A stretch of 5,706 nt of DNA, taken from NCBI GenBank assembly GCA_021817645.1, contig JAKAGH010000217.1:1-5706 (forward strand), in the 5' to 3' direction. Positions 1 to 5,706 of this stretch are shown here, one piece after another. Both the position numbers and the translations under genes were made by a program. Each line of letters begins with the position of its first letter. Position 1 is the first letter of the stretch. The stretch is from Deltaproteobacteria bacterium (GTDB taxonomy: Bacteria > Desulfobacterota > Desulfobaccia > Desulfobaccales > 0-14-0-80-60-11). The notes beneath the pieces were generated by a model. The model saw only the letters and a list, made by a program, of their open reading frames with translations. It was not told the DNA's origin and searched no databases.

Positions 1-1328
1 ATCACCACTTTATCCGGAATGTCATCTAGGGGATAAGTCCCGGTGGTGGGGGTCCGGCTCTTCAGCAGGGTCTCGGCCATACCGGCCTTCTGCTGCGGAC
101 TTAAGACACCCTTGGCAGGAGCGCTGCCAGGAAAGGCCATGTGGCATTGACGGCAGGATGCCTCATCCTTTTTCCAGGCGCCCACCAGGTTGCGATGACA
201 GCCGAAACAGTTAGACGCGGCCTGCTGGCCGGCATGGCAACCGACGCAGCTGTGTTTGCTGGTCGGGGCATGCATCGCCTGCTCGAAGGTCACATTTTTG
301 CCGTCTTTCGCTCCCCCCAGGGTATGGCACTTGCCGCAAGCCTCCAGGGACGCGTGGTGGCAGACTTTACAGGAGTTGCTGTACTTCTCGTGACTCTGGT
401 GATCGAAGGGCACCGGGCTCATCAGGATGGGTTTTCCGGGCTTGTCTTCGAATTTGGGATCGTAGGTGATCATGGTGGCGTTGGGTTGTCCCCGCTTAAT
501 CCGCAGGACGTCCGGATTCTTCAGCTGGGCCGCCACTTCCTGGTTATTCTTGGCAATCTGCGCCTGCGCTTTGGCGCCGTGACAATCATCGCAGCGGACC
601 GGCACCTTCTCCTTCACTCCCTTTTTGGAGAGATCCAGATGGCAGAGCACGCAGTCCTGGTGCGCCGCTTGCTCCAAGCTCTTCACGCCTTTCTGAGGCT
701 TCGCTTCATGGCAATAGCCGCAAGCGCTCTCCTGACCCTTAGCGTAGTAAATCTTCTTGGTCTTCTGGTCGTATTCGTGGTGGCAGACGGCGCAGTTGTC
801 TTTGTCTTTGGAGGGGGCCGGGGCGGCGATGCTCTTGGATGCCACATGCCGGTAGTGCAGGACTTTGTCCAGCCCGGCGGCCTGTCTGGCTGCCGGTCCC
901 TGGGGCTCGGCATTGTGGCAGGAACGGCACAAACCGTCCGGCGGCCCGCTCGTTTTGCCGGCCGCGGCCATGTCCATGTGGCAGCCTATGCAATTTTTGT
1001 GGTAGATGTCTTTGATCTCTCCGGGCTTCGTGTCCTTCGTGCGCATGAAATTGAGGGAGAGTTTCTTATCCACCACCGGATGGCAGGTCTCGCAGCTTTT
1101 CTTCTCCTTAAGCAACGCGTCGGTATGCTTATCGTGGAAGAAGACAACCGGAGGCAACTCCAGCTTTTGATACGCGGCCAAGGTGTCAATTTTGAGGCGA
1201 TCCGACCGCCCTGAATCCGGGGCCTTCACCGCCTCCTTCTCACCCCGGGCCTCGATGCACATGCAGGAGACGGCGGCGAATACCAACAGGATTCCGGTCC
1301 AGCGAAGCAGAGGTCTTCCTTTCTCCAT
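1..1328 (-). CDS. hmcA: HmcA-like high-molecular-weight multiheme cytochrome c (3' end beyond window)
   Basis: Predicted periplasmic electron carrier of the class III (cytochrome c3-like) superfamily. The minus frame stays open for 442 codons from the ATG at 1328-1326 to the window edge. Residues 1-29 look like a Sec signal peptide: basic start, hydrophobic core at about 11-24, possible cleavage after ARG. Twelve CxxCH sites begin at residues 79, 113, 134, 179, 203, 226, 246, 320, 331, 361, 374 and 392. Candidate distal His ligands include H65/H68 (FHDKH) and H310/H313. The grouping 3 + 4 + 4 + 1 matches HmcA, in which a last tetraheme domain follows an isolated heme; the final visible stretch (DIPDKVV) resembles the linker before that domain. 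HmcA is about 545 residues, so roughly 100 residues and four hemes should lie off the edge. In Desulfovibrio it passes electrons from periplasmic hydrogenase and c3 to the membrane Hmc complex. The start has a ribosome site AAGGA 8 nt upstream. Multiheme cytochrome c is near certain; the hmcA name is less so, because partner genes are not in view. Confidence 0.82.
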   Translation of the reverse strand, partial: MEKGRPLLRWTGILLVFAAVSCMCIEARGEKEAVKAPDSGRSDRLKIDTLAAYQKLELPPVVFFHDKHTDALLKEKKSCETCHPVVDKKLSLNFMRTKDTKPGEIKDIYHKNCIGCHMDMAAAGKTSGPPDGLCRSCHNAEPQGPAARQAAGLDKVLHYRHVASKSIAAPAPSKDKDNCAVCHHEYDQKTKKIYYAKGQESACGYCHEAKPQKGVKSLEQAAHQDCVLCHLDLSKKGVKEKVPVRCDDCHGAKAQAQIAKNNQEVAAQLKNPDVLRIKRGQPNATMITYDPKFEDKPGKPILMSPVPFDHQSHEKYSNSCKVCHHASLEACGKCHTLGGAKDGKNVTFEQAMHAPTSKHSCVGCHAGQQAASNCFGCHRNLVGAWKKDEASCRQCHMAFPGSAPAKGVLSPQQKAGMAETLLKSRTPTTGTYPLDDIPDKVV

Positions 1329-1380
1329 AATTCAAGTCCTTAGCTGAGATGAAGACTGATAGAAATCCATTTTGAGAAAT

Positions 1381-1439
1381 CCCAGGGGGGTGATCTGTGA
1401 GGATTTTTCACAAAAAAGCTAACCCCGGGGGGGTATCAG
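1381..1439. repeat. Pair of G-run direct repeats in the cytochrome leader
   Basis: Two 17-bp copies lie at 1381-1397 and 1423-1439. They share CCC-N-GGGGGG-NN-ATC-N-G and match at 13 of 17 positions. They are 42 bp apart start to start, close to four turns of B-DNA, so both would face the same side of the helix. Both fall downstream of the predicted start near 1445, in the 5' leader, where a bound repressor could block transcription. Operator function is inferred from position and phasing only; G-runs also recur by chance in GC-rich DNA. Confidence 0.4.
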
Positions 1440-1451
1440 GAACCTTTGTGC

Positions 1452-1479
1452 ATCATAGCACAATTACCTTCTCTGTCAA
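1452..1479 (-). promoter_or_regulatory. Sigma70-type promoter of the multiheme cytochrome gene
   Basis: Read on the minus strand, the region has TTGACA (1479-1474), a 16-nt spacer and TATGAT (1457-1452): a perfect -35 and a five-of-six -10. Transcription would start near 1445, giving a leader of roughly 115 nt before the ATG at 1328. It is the best promoter match I found in the window and points towards the cytochrome. The 16-nt spacer is one short of optimal but well within range. Confidence 0.7.
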
Positions 1480-1522
1480 TATGAAACCTGTCCAGAAAAA
1501 CAACAGCATAGATTTAATTATG

Positions 1523-1561
1523 AAAAATGTTCAAAAAACCAACAACAACACAAAAATGTTC
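1523..1561. repeat. Perfect 10-bp direct repeat upstream of the cytochrome promoter
   Basis: AAAAATGTTC occurs at 1523-1532 and again at 1552-1561, 29 bp apart start to start. Relative to the predicted cytochrome start near 1445, the copies sit at about -80 and -110, where activator sites are often found. The first copy lies in a short inverted motif, TGAA-N5-TTCA (1521-1533); the second does not. The sequence is A-rich, so chance recurrence is possible. Confidence 0.3.
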
Positions 1562-1730
1562 GATAATTTTACTGATGACTTCCCCGGCAGATGTGCAGGT
1601 GAACCTGGGCTTAGAGGTTATTGCCTGATATTACTGAGAGTTAGTTCCGGCATCTTGCCCTTGGCTTTTTACCGGATTTTCCCCTTGTTTCTATTTAATA
1701 ATGAATTAGCTTTCCTGCAAGGAGAGAGTT

Positions 1731-2426
1731 ATGAAAATTCTCGATTATCTAGAAACCAGGCGCAGTTTTTTAATTAGCGGCAGCCTCATTGGCCTGGCCG
1801 CTCTCAGCAGCCCGTTGCTCCTGCCGGGTTGCGGGGAAAAGGAAGAAAAAGCTGGGGAAGTAACGGCCCCCGAAGACCTGATGCGGGAGCACGGCGTGCT
1901 GCGCCGCATCTTTCTCATTTTCGATGACCTGGTAGTGAGGCTTAAGCAGGAGCAAGAATTTCCCCCCGCAGTGCTCACCGAGGCCGCTACTCTCATCCGC
2001 CGCTTCATCGAGGACTACCACGAGAAGCTGGAGGAAGACTACGTCTTTCCCCGTTTTGAGAAGGCGGGGAAACTGGTCGATCTGGTGGAGACCCTCCGCC
2101 GCCAGCACCATGCAGGGCGAACCATCACCGATTTTCTCCTCTCTCCCGCCGCGACCGCTGACCGCCAAAAATTAGCGGCTTCTCTCCAGGCCTTCACCCG
2201 CATGTACCGTCCCCACGCGGCCCGGGAAGACACGGTGCTCTTTCCGGCCTTCCGTTCCGTAGTTTCACCCCAGGAGTTCTTGGAATTGGGAGATAAATTC
2301 GAAGACCAGGAGGAAGCCCGGTTCGGCAAAGGGGGTTATGAAAAGATCGTGGTCCAGGTGGCCGGCCTGGAGCAGGCTTTAGGCATTGAAGACCTCGCCC
2401 GATTCACGCCGCAAGTGCAGGTCTGA
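1731..2426 (+). CDS. Tat-exported hemerythrin (HHE) domain lipoprotein
   Basis: A 231-residue protein predicted to carry a non-heme di-iron centre outside the cytoplasmic membrane. The N-terminus has a twin-arginine motif (TRRSFLI, residues 9-15), a hydrophobic stretch and a lipobox LPGC with Cys34 as the lipidation site, followed by a charged linker. The rest is helical, with the repeated HHE pattern: H54; H97 with E101 followed by VFP; H126/H127; H162 with E166 followed by LFP. These are the expected iron ligands of the hemerythrin/HHE cation-binding family. Tat export fits loading of the metal before secretion. Family members bind O2, sense O2 or NO, or handle iron; this sequence does not show which. 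The start follows a strong AAGGAG 6 nt upstream. The gene diverges from the multiheme cytochrome gene and converges on the methyltransferase gene with an 11-nt gap. Fold and export are well supported; the precise role is not. Confidence 0.9.
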   Translation: MKILDYLETRRSFLISGSLIGLAALSSPLLLPGCGEKEEKAGEVTAPEDLMREHGVLRRIFLIFDDLVVRLKQEQEFPPAVLTEAATLIRRFIEDYHEKLEEDYVFPRFEKAGKLVDLVETLRRQHHAGRTITDFLLSPAATADRQKLAASLQAFTRMYRPHAAREDTVLFPAFRSVVSPQEFLELGDKFEDQEEARFGKGGYEKIVVQVAGLEQALGIEDLARFTPQVQV

Positions 2427-2437
2427 ATTCCGGAGAC

Positions 2438-3220
2438 TTACTCCTTCCAGGCGGCCACTGTCAGGCGACGGCTGAGCGCGCCCCGCTCACCCGGTTGCGT
2501 CTCCGCCGCCCTCTCCCGCATCGCCGCCACCCGGGCAAAGCCCGCGTCTTTTAGATGTGCTTCCAGGTCTTGGGGCTCATAAAGCCGCACCTGATAGGCG
2601 CAATCCCGGACCAGGCCATCTTGCCGCGACAGGACCATCTCCCGGCAGATGAGGTGCTCCGGGGTGAGCCAGCGCCGGCGGCAGACCACCAGGTCCCCGG
2701 GAGCTTCGTGCCAGGACTGCTGCGGCAGGTGCTGGCGCACGTAACCGGGGTCCGCGACCTCCAGGTAGAGCCTGCCCCCGGGCTGCAAGAGGCGGCAGGC
2801 CTCTTCTAAAATCCGCAGATCATCCCCCCTGGTGGCCCCGTAGCCGAAGGAGTTGGCCAGGCATAAAACCGCGTGAAAACTTGCCCCCCCAAAAGGCAGG
2901 CTGCGGGCGTCCCCCCGGACAAAAGCCACTGGCCGGCCTGCCCCTTGCGCCTGGGCCCGGCCCCAGGAGAGCAGCGGCAGGGAGAAATCCAGCACCAGCA
3001 CCCGGCCGTAGCCCCGCCGGGCCATTTCCAGGGCATGCCGTCCCTGGCCGCCGCAGAGGTCCAGGATAAATTCCTCCCGGCCCAAATCCAGGGTATGGAT
3101 GACCTCATCCACCTCCCGCCGCGTCAGCTCCGCATCCTGGACGCTCCGGGCGTCGGTCCGGAGATAGGTCTCATCAAAAAGGTGGCGCCACCAATCGGGG
3201 GGCACGGGGGGATGGTCCAT
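2438..3220 (-). CDS. Class I SAM-dependent methyltransferase
   Basis: A 260-residue cytoplasmic enzyme expected to move a methyl group from S-adenosylmethionine to an unidentified small molecule or peptide. Visible landmarks are motif I ILDLCGGQG (residues 52-60), the acidic residue ending strand beta2 (D78, in VLVLDFS) that should bind the ribose hydroxyls, GDARSLPF (103-110) near the adenine, and LCLANSFGY (119-127) on strand beta4. LLQPGGRLYLEV (144-155) is the usual post-beta4 block, and RLYEPQDLEAHLKDAGF (212-228) is the common C-terminal element. The N-terminal WWRHLFDETYL (10-20) is seen in a group of uncharacterised methyltransferases of the Methyltransf_25/11 type. The ATG at 3220 has only a modest ribosome site (AAAGG, 5 nt upstream), part of which lies in a hairpin. 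It sits 45 nt after the ATP-grasp-like gene on the same strand, suggesting cotranscription. The enzyme class is secure; the substrate is unknown. Confidence 0.9.
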   Translation of the reverse strand: MDHPPVPPDWWRHLFDETYLRTDARSVQDAELTRREVDEVIHTLDLGREEFILDLCGGQGRHALEMARRGYGRVLVLDFSLPLLSWGRAQAQGAGRPVAFVRGDARSLPFGGASFHAVLCLANSFGYGATRGDDLRILEEACRLLQPGGRLYLEVADPGYVRQHLPQQSWHEAPGDLVVCRRRWLTPEHLICREMVLSRQDGLVRDCAYQVRLYEPQDLEAHLKDAGFARVAAMRERAAETQPGERGALSRRLTVAAWKE

Positions 3221-3226
3221 GGCTGC

Positions 3227-3245
3227 CTTTGAAAAGAGTTCAAAG
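3227..3245 (-). promoter_or_regulatory. Perfect 7-bp inverted repeat over the methyltransferase ribosome site
   Basis: CTTTGAA-N5-TTCAAAG forms a perfect 7-bp stem with a 5-nt loop. In the minus-strand mRNA its 3' arm (UUCAAAG) ends one base short of completing AAAGG, the only ribosome-site candidate, 6 nt before the AUG. The hairpin could therefore lower translation, or the DNA palindrome could be a protein site. There is no T-run after it, so it is not an intrinsic terminator. The symmetry is seen directly; the function is inferred. Confidence 0.4.
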
Positions 3246-3265
3246 CTCGTCTAAAAAAACCGGCC

Positions 3266-4696
3266 TCAAAACCCCGCGCCCCGGAAGTTATAAAGACCGT
3301 CCGAGACCATCAGGGCCGGGCGGCCTGCCCAGGGGGCCAGGCGGGCCAGGGCCTTTTCCTCTGGGGTGATGGGGGCCACGTCCTCCAGTTTCCCGTGCCG
3401 CCACAATTTTTCCAGGGTCTGCGCGTCCCGCCAGAGATGGTAGGCATAGTGTCGGAGACCGGCAAGGTGCTGCCATTTGAGCATCCGGGGCTTGAGGCTG
3501 GTGGGGATGGGTCCCGGAAGATAAGTGAAGCCCAGGTCCACGGACACGCGGTGCACCTCTTCCTGAACTTCCAGGTAAAGGCGGTAAGGCAATTTCTCCA
3601 AGGCCCGGTTAAAGAGATCGTCGGCCTCCTGAAGGGTGAGGTCGCTTTTGAGCAGGGCGAAGGACTGGGTGCCGCCCCCCGAGCCGACATTGGTGGGAAT
3701 GCCCCCGAACCGGCCCAGGAAGCCGATGAGGCCCTGATCGGTGATGAAACAACGGAAGTCGGTCTGGCGGGGTTCGATGCGGATTTGGGCCGCGGCGGCC
3801 TCAACCGTGGGATAATACTCTTGCCAGTCTTCCAGGGGCACCAGGGATTGAACGATGTAGCCCCCGTGGGCGAGGGCCTCCTGGATGGCTGCCTCCGGGT
3901 CCGCGATCCGGGGCCCCACCATAATGCCCTGGCCGGAGTAGCCCTGCGCGGGCTTGAGGATCAGCTGCGGCAGATGCCAGAGGGTCCACTCCAACAGGTC
4001 GGCAATCTTTTCCCCTTGGGGTCCGGTGGTGCTCCGGGGGTAAAGCAGCCGGGTCCAGGGAGTGCGGCGCACCGTGCTGGCCGACAGCCGTCTCCGTTGA
4101 GGGCCGCTGATGGCTTCAAATACGCCTTTGACCCCCACCGGTTCCATGCCCCGGGGGTTGATGAGGAGACCCTGGCGGATGGCGGCCTTGACCGGATTGA
4201 TATTGATCTCCCGCCCCATCTTCAGCAGGGTGTCGTTGTTAAAGTCCATATAAATGAGGGTAATCGGGCGGCCCTTGAGTCTCACCTGGCCGCGGTAGAG
4301 AGACAGATGCTCCGGCGCGGCCAGCGCGGCCTCCACCCCGGCCACGGAGTTCAGGTACTGTACCAGGCGCTGGTTTTCAACCACCTGATCCAGGGTCTCG
4401 ATTTCGGCCAGGAGCACGATAAAGGGGGGAACTTCCCGGCCGTGGCGGGCGATGTGGCCCCGGAGGAGCATCTGGGCAAAGGGGCGCGCCGGATGGAAAT
4501 AAGGGGAACGGTAGTTCAGGTCAAAGGGGAGACCGAGGTGCGGCCGCAGCCGCTCCCAGGCCAGTTGGCCCAAATGCTGGGCCATCTCCTGGTAATACCA
4601 GCCCCCGGGGCTGCCCAGGTTCCATTCGCAATGGAAACCTGGAAGCCGCTCTTCAAACCATCCTTGGATATTCTCTTGGAGTTTGGGTATTTTCAT
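3266..4696 (-). CDS. Circularly permuted ATP-grasp-like protein, function unknown
   Basis: A 476-residue soluble protein. IYMDFNND (148-155), a VRRTPWTR element (209-216), ILKPAQGYSGQG (246-257), YIVQSLV (280-286), FRCFI (314-318) and GRFGGIPTNVGSGGG (328-342) follow the order seen in circularly permuted ATP-grasp proteins related to glutathionylspermidine synthase. There the K-P-x-x-G-x-x-G-x-G segment is the nucleotide-binding loop and the late Gly-rich segment precedes the metal and phosphate site. Such enzymes usually make amide bonds through an acyl-phosphate. The last 80 or so residues, rich in Trp, His and Leu, match nothing I recognise. No signal peptide or membrane segment is visible. 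I chose the ATG at 4696; an in-frame TTG at 4717 would add seven residues. Neither start has a good ribosome site. The gene follows the DUF885 gene by 132 nt and precedes the methyltransferase by 45 nt on the same strand. The fold call is from motif recognition, not a search; the substrate is unknown. Confidence 0.75.
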   Translation of the reverse strand: MKIPKLQENIQGWFEERLPGFHCEWNLGSPGGWYYQEMAQHLGQLAWERLRPHLGLPFDLNYRSPYFHPARPFAQMLLRGHIARHGREVPPFIVLLAEIETLDQVVENQRLVQYLNSVAGVEAALAAPEHLSLYRGQVRLKGRPITLIYMDFNNDTLLKMGREININPVKAAIRQGLLINPRGMEPVGVKGVFEAISGPQRRRLSASTVRRTPWTRLLYPRSTTGPQGEKIADLLEWTLWHLPQLILKPAQGYSGQGIMVGPRIADPEAAIQEALAHGGYIVQSLVPLEDWQEYYPTVEAAAAQIRIEPRQTDFRCFITDQGLIGFLGRFGGIPTNVGSGGGTQSFALLKSDLTLQEADDLFNRALEKLPYRLYLEVQEEVHRVSVDLGFTYLPGPIPTSLKPRMLKWQHLAGLRHYAYHLWRDAQTLEKLWRHGKLEDVAPITPEEKALARLAPWAGRPALMVSDGLYNFRGAGF

Positions 4697-4702
4697 AATA
4701 CG

Positions 4703-4726
4703 ATTTTTGCTTTTCAATTTTTGCTT
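4703..4726. repeat. Short direct repeat at the start of the ATP-grasp-like gene
   Basis: ATTTTTGCTT occurs perfectly at 4703-4712 and 4717-4726, 14 bp apart start to start. It falls across the two possible start codons (TTG at 4717, ATG at 4696). The A/T-rich, weakly structured leader may help initiation where no Shine-Dalgarno sequence is seen. It may also be a chance or slippage duplication. Confidence 0.3.
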
Positions 4727-4763
4727 AAAAACAGTAGAGATTTTATCATTCTCAGCAGCGATA

Positions 4764-4789
4764 GGCGGAATGCGCTGCGCTTTCCCGCC
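4764..4789 (-). other. Imperfect hairpin between the DUF885 and ATP-grasp-like genes
   Basis: GGCGGAA (4764-4770) and TTCCCGCC (4782-4789) pair with one bulged base, enclosing a GC-rich core that can itself fold (TGCGCTGCGC, 4771-4780). In the minus-strand transcript it lies about 40-65 nt after the DUF885 stop codon. No T-run follows it in that direction, so it is not a standard intrinsic terminator. It could protect an mRNA end, cause partial attenuation or do nothing. It is the only notable structure in the 132-nt gap. Confidence 0.3.
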
Positions 4790-4828
4790 CCACTACAGCA
4801 ATTTTCTCTTCCAAACTTTTAAGATAAG

Positions 4829-5706
4829 TTACCTGGCTGCGGCTTTCAATCTTTTTTCCACCCAGGGGAAGGGGAGTTGCCCGCCGTGCAGGAGGATTTC
4901 GTGGAACCGGGCCAGGCCCAGGGGTTGGTATTCCTCCCGGAGCCGCAAAATTTCTCTCAATCCCAGGGTATAGCACAGCTGGTAGCCGGGGTTGAGGGCC
5001 AGTTGCAGCACCTGGAGCCGGGCGCTTTCTTCGGGGTAACCGGCCTGGCCCAGGCGGCGGCAGCCTTCCTCCAGATCCCACCGGCCCCGGTGCAGTTCCA
5101 GGTCCACCTGCCCCCGCAACCCCCGCCAGAGGCGGCGCTGCCACCCCACCAGGAGGTTTCCGGGATTTTGCTCCAAATAACCCTCACTCAAGAGCAGGGT
5201 CTCGGCGTAGCAGGCCCAGCCTTCATAGTATAAGGGAGATTCATAATGCCGGGCCACCAGTCCCGGCAGCGCCAGCCGCAAGTTGTCCAGAAAATGGTGG
5301 CCGGGCACGGTCTCATGGGCGCTTAAGAAACGGCAGTGGCGCTGGTGGTGCGCCCGATCCTCCAGGTCCGGGCTGACGTAGAAGTATCCGGGCGTCTCCT
5401 CCGGCGGTCCCCAGGCCGCGGCATAGGAGGCCGAAGAACGCAGACTCCGGAGATAGAGGGGGGTGGCCGCGACTTCCACCCGGCCCCGGGGGGGCGGCAG
5501 GACCGGGGAATTCTCCCAAAAGGCCCACAAACCCTTAATCTCCCGGCGGTAGAGGTCCAGGAGGTCGCCCCGGTGTTCCGGCAGGGGCATTCTGGTCACG
5601 GCCTCGGTCCAGGATAGGCCGGGGCTGAGGTCCTGGGCCGCGCGGGCCAGGGCGGCCTGGCTGGCCGCGATTTCTTCCTCGAGAATCGCCGCGGCCGCGT
5701 CCAGAT
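4829..5706 (-). CDS. DUF885-family predicted zinc metallopeptidase (N-terminus beyond window)
   Basis: The frame is open from the right edge to the TAA at 4831-4829, showing 291 complete C-terminal residues of a family that usually runs to about 550-600. A GTG at 5599 could be mistaken for a start, but in-frame sequence continues upstream as Ala/Glu-rich helix typical of the family. Hallmarks by visible residue number are HETVPGHHF (130-138), a gluzincin-like HExxxxHH element; EGWACYAETLL (161-171), expected to give the third metal ligand; and the closing block from NPGYQLCYTLG through LREEYQPLG and FHEILLHGG to PFPWVEKRL, characteristic of DUF885. The family is predicted to hydrolyse peptides, but members are poorly characterised, so the substrate is unknown. 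Whether it is secreted cannot be judged without the N-terminus. It is first of three co-oriented genes, 132 nt before the ATP-grasp-like gene. Family assignment is confident; activity is inferred. Confidence 0.88.
   Translation of the reverse strand, partial: LDAAAAILEEEIAASQAALARAAQDLSPGLSWTEAVTRMPLPEHRGDLLDLYRREIKGLWAFWENSPVLPPPRGRVEVAATPLYLRSLRSSASYAAAWGPPEETPGYFYVSPDLEDRAHHQRHCRFLSAHETVPGHHFLDNLRLALPGLVARHYESPLYYEGWACYAETLLLSEGYLEQNPGNLLVGWQRRLWRGLRGQVDLELHRGRWDLEEGCRRLGQAGYPEESARLQVLQLALNPGYQLCYTLGLREILRLREEYQPLGLARFHEILLHGGQLPFPWVEKRLKAAAR

Larger units (their letters stand above)
1329..1730. other. AT-rich divergent intergenic region between cytochrome and hemerythrin genes
   Basis: This 402-bp gap is visibly richer in A and T than the genes on either side and carries the control signals for both. 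The cytochrome side has a strong sigma70-type promoter and two sets of direct repeats (listed separately). The hemerythrin side has no clear promoter. Two weak candidates are an extended -10-like TG-A-TATTAC at 1626-1634 with a poor -35, and a T/A-rich stretch at 1692-1701 (TATTTAATAA) with a poor -35 (TTTACC, 1668-1673). The ribosome site AAGGAG at 1719-1724 lies 6 nt before the ATG at 1731 and is clear. I see no credible small gene, RNA gene or terminator here. Confidence 0.7.

Noticed and set aside
141..1214. 357-codon plus-strand ORF
   Set aside because: It is exactly antisense to the multiheme cytochrome, whose twelve CxxCH motifs prove the minus frame. The ORF has no ribosome site or domain, and its open length comes from the base composition.
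1396..1412. TGTGA-N7-TCACA, a CRP/FNR-like palindrome
   Set aside because: CRP sites have a 6-nt spacer, not 7, and FNR half-sites differ (TTGAT). The arms are only 5 bp and do not extend outwards.
1397..1777. 126-codon plus-strand ORF in the intergenic region
   Set aside because: It runs through the cytochrome promoter and repeats, has no ribosome site, starts at GTG and overlaps the well-supported hemerythrin start by 47 nt.
2421..2437. Possible bidirectional terminator between the convergent genes
   Set aside because: Only a 4-bp GTCT/AGAC pairing with a 9-nt loop is present and there is no T-run on either side.
3253..3285. T-run after GC-rich sequence following the ATP-grasp-like stop (minus strand)
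   Set aside because: The seven-T run looks terminator-like, but the only stem before it is a 4-bp CCGG pairing with a long loop, too weak for an intrinsic terminator.
3395..4822. 475-codon plus-strand ORF
   Set aside because: It is antisense to the ATP-grasp-like gene, which has recognisable motifs in the minus frame. The plus-frame translation is low in structure, rich in Gly, Pro and Gln, and matches no family I know.
4829..5599. DUF885 gene as a complete 256-residue protein starting at GTG 5599
   Set aside because: The frame stays open to the window edge with family-like sequence, and the family is about twice as long, so the gene is cut by the edge rather than short.

Overview
The window reads as GC-rich chromosomal DNA from an anaerobic bacterium of the Desulfobacterota type, plausibly a sulfate reducer or syntroph. 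This rests mainly on a cytochrome of the HmcA / nine-heme class, known chiefly from such organisms. The lineage is an inference from gene content; no RNA gene or marker is present to confirm it.

Layout: (1) Positions 1-1328, minus strand, hold the first 442 codons of a periplasmic multiheme cytochrome c with 12 CxxCH sites. It runs off the left edge, and its heme spacing (3 + 4 + 4 + 1, with a further domain expected beyond the edge) fits the sixteen-heme HmcA plan. (2) Positions 1329-1730 are an AT-rich divergent intergenic region with a near-consensus sigma70-type promoter for the cytochrome, a leader of about 115 nt and two pairs of direct repeats. (3) Positions 1731-2426, plus strand, encode a Tat-exported hemerythrin-domain lipoprotein. 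(4) A minus-strand block follows, in transcription order: a DUF885-family predicted metallopeptidase (4829 to beyond the right edge, N-terminus missing), a circularly permuted ATP-grasp-like protein (3266-4696) and a class I SAM-dependent methyltransferase (2438-3220). The methyltransferase ends 11 nt from the convergent hemerythrin gene.

How the parts may work together: the cytochrome and the hemerythrin protein are both predicted to be exported and share one control region. A link between periplasmic or membrane electron transfer and O2, NO or iron handling is plausible but unproven. The peptidase, ATP-grasp and methyltransferase genes are co-oriented and could form a loose operon. Ligase plus methyltransferase plus peptidase suggests work on a peptide or amino-acid-like substrate, but I found no precursor peptide or defining partner, so no pathway is assigned. 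I see no mobile element, CRISPR array, tRNA, rRNA or clear intrinsic terminator. Several long ORFs antisense to the real genes are artefacts of high GC content.
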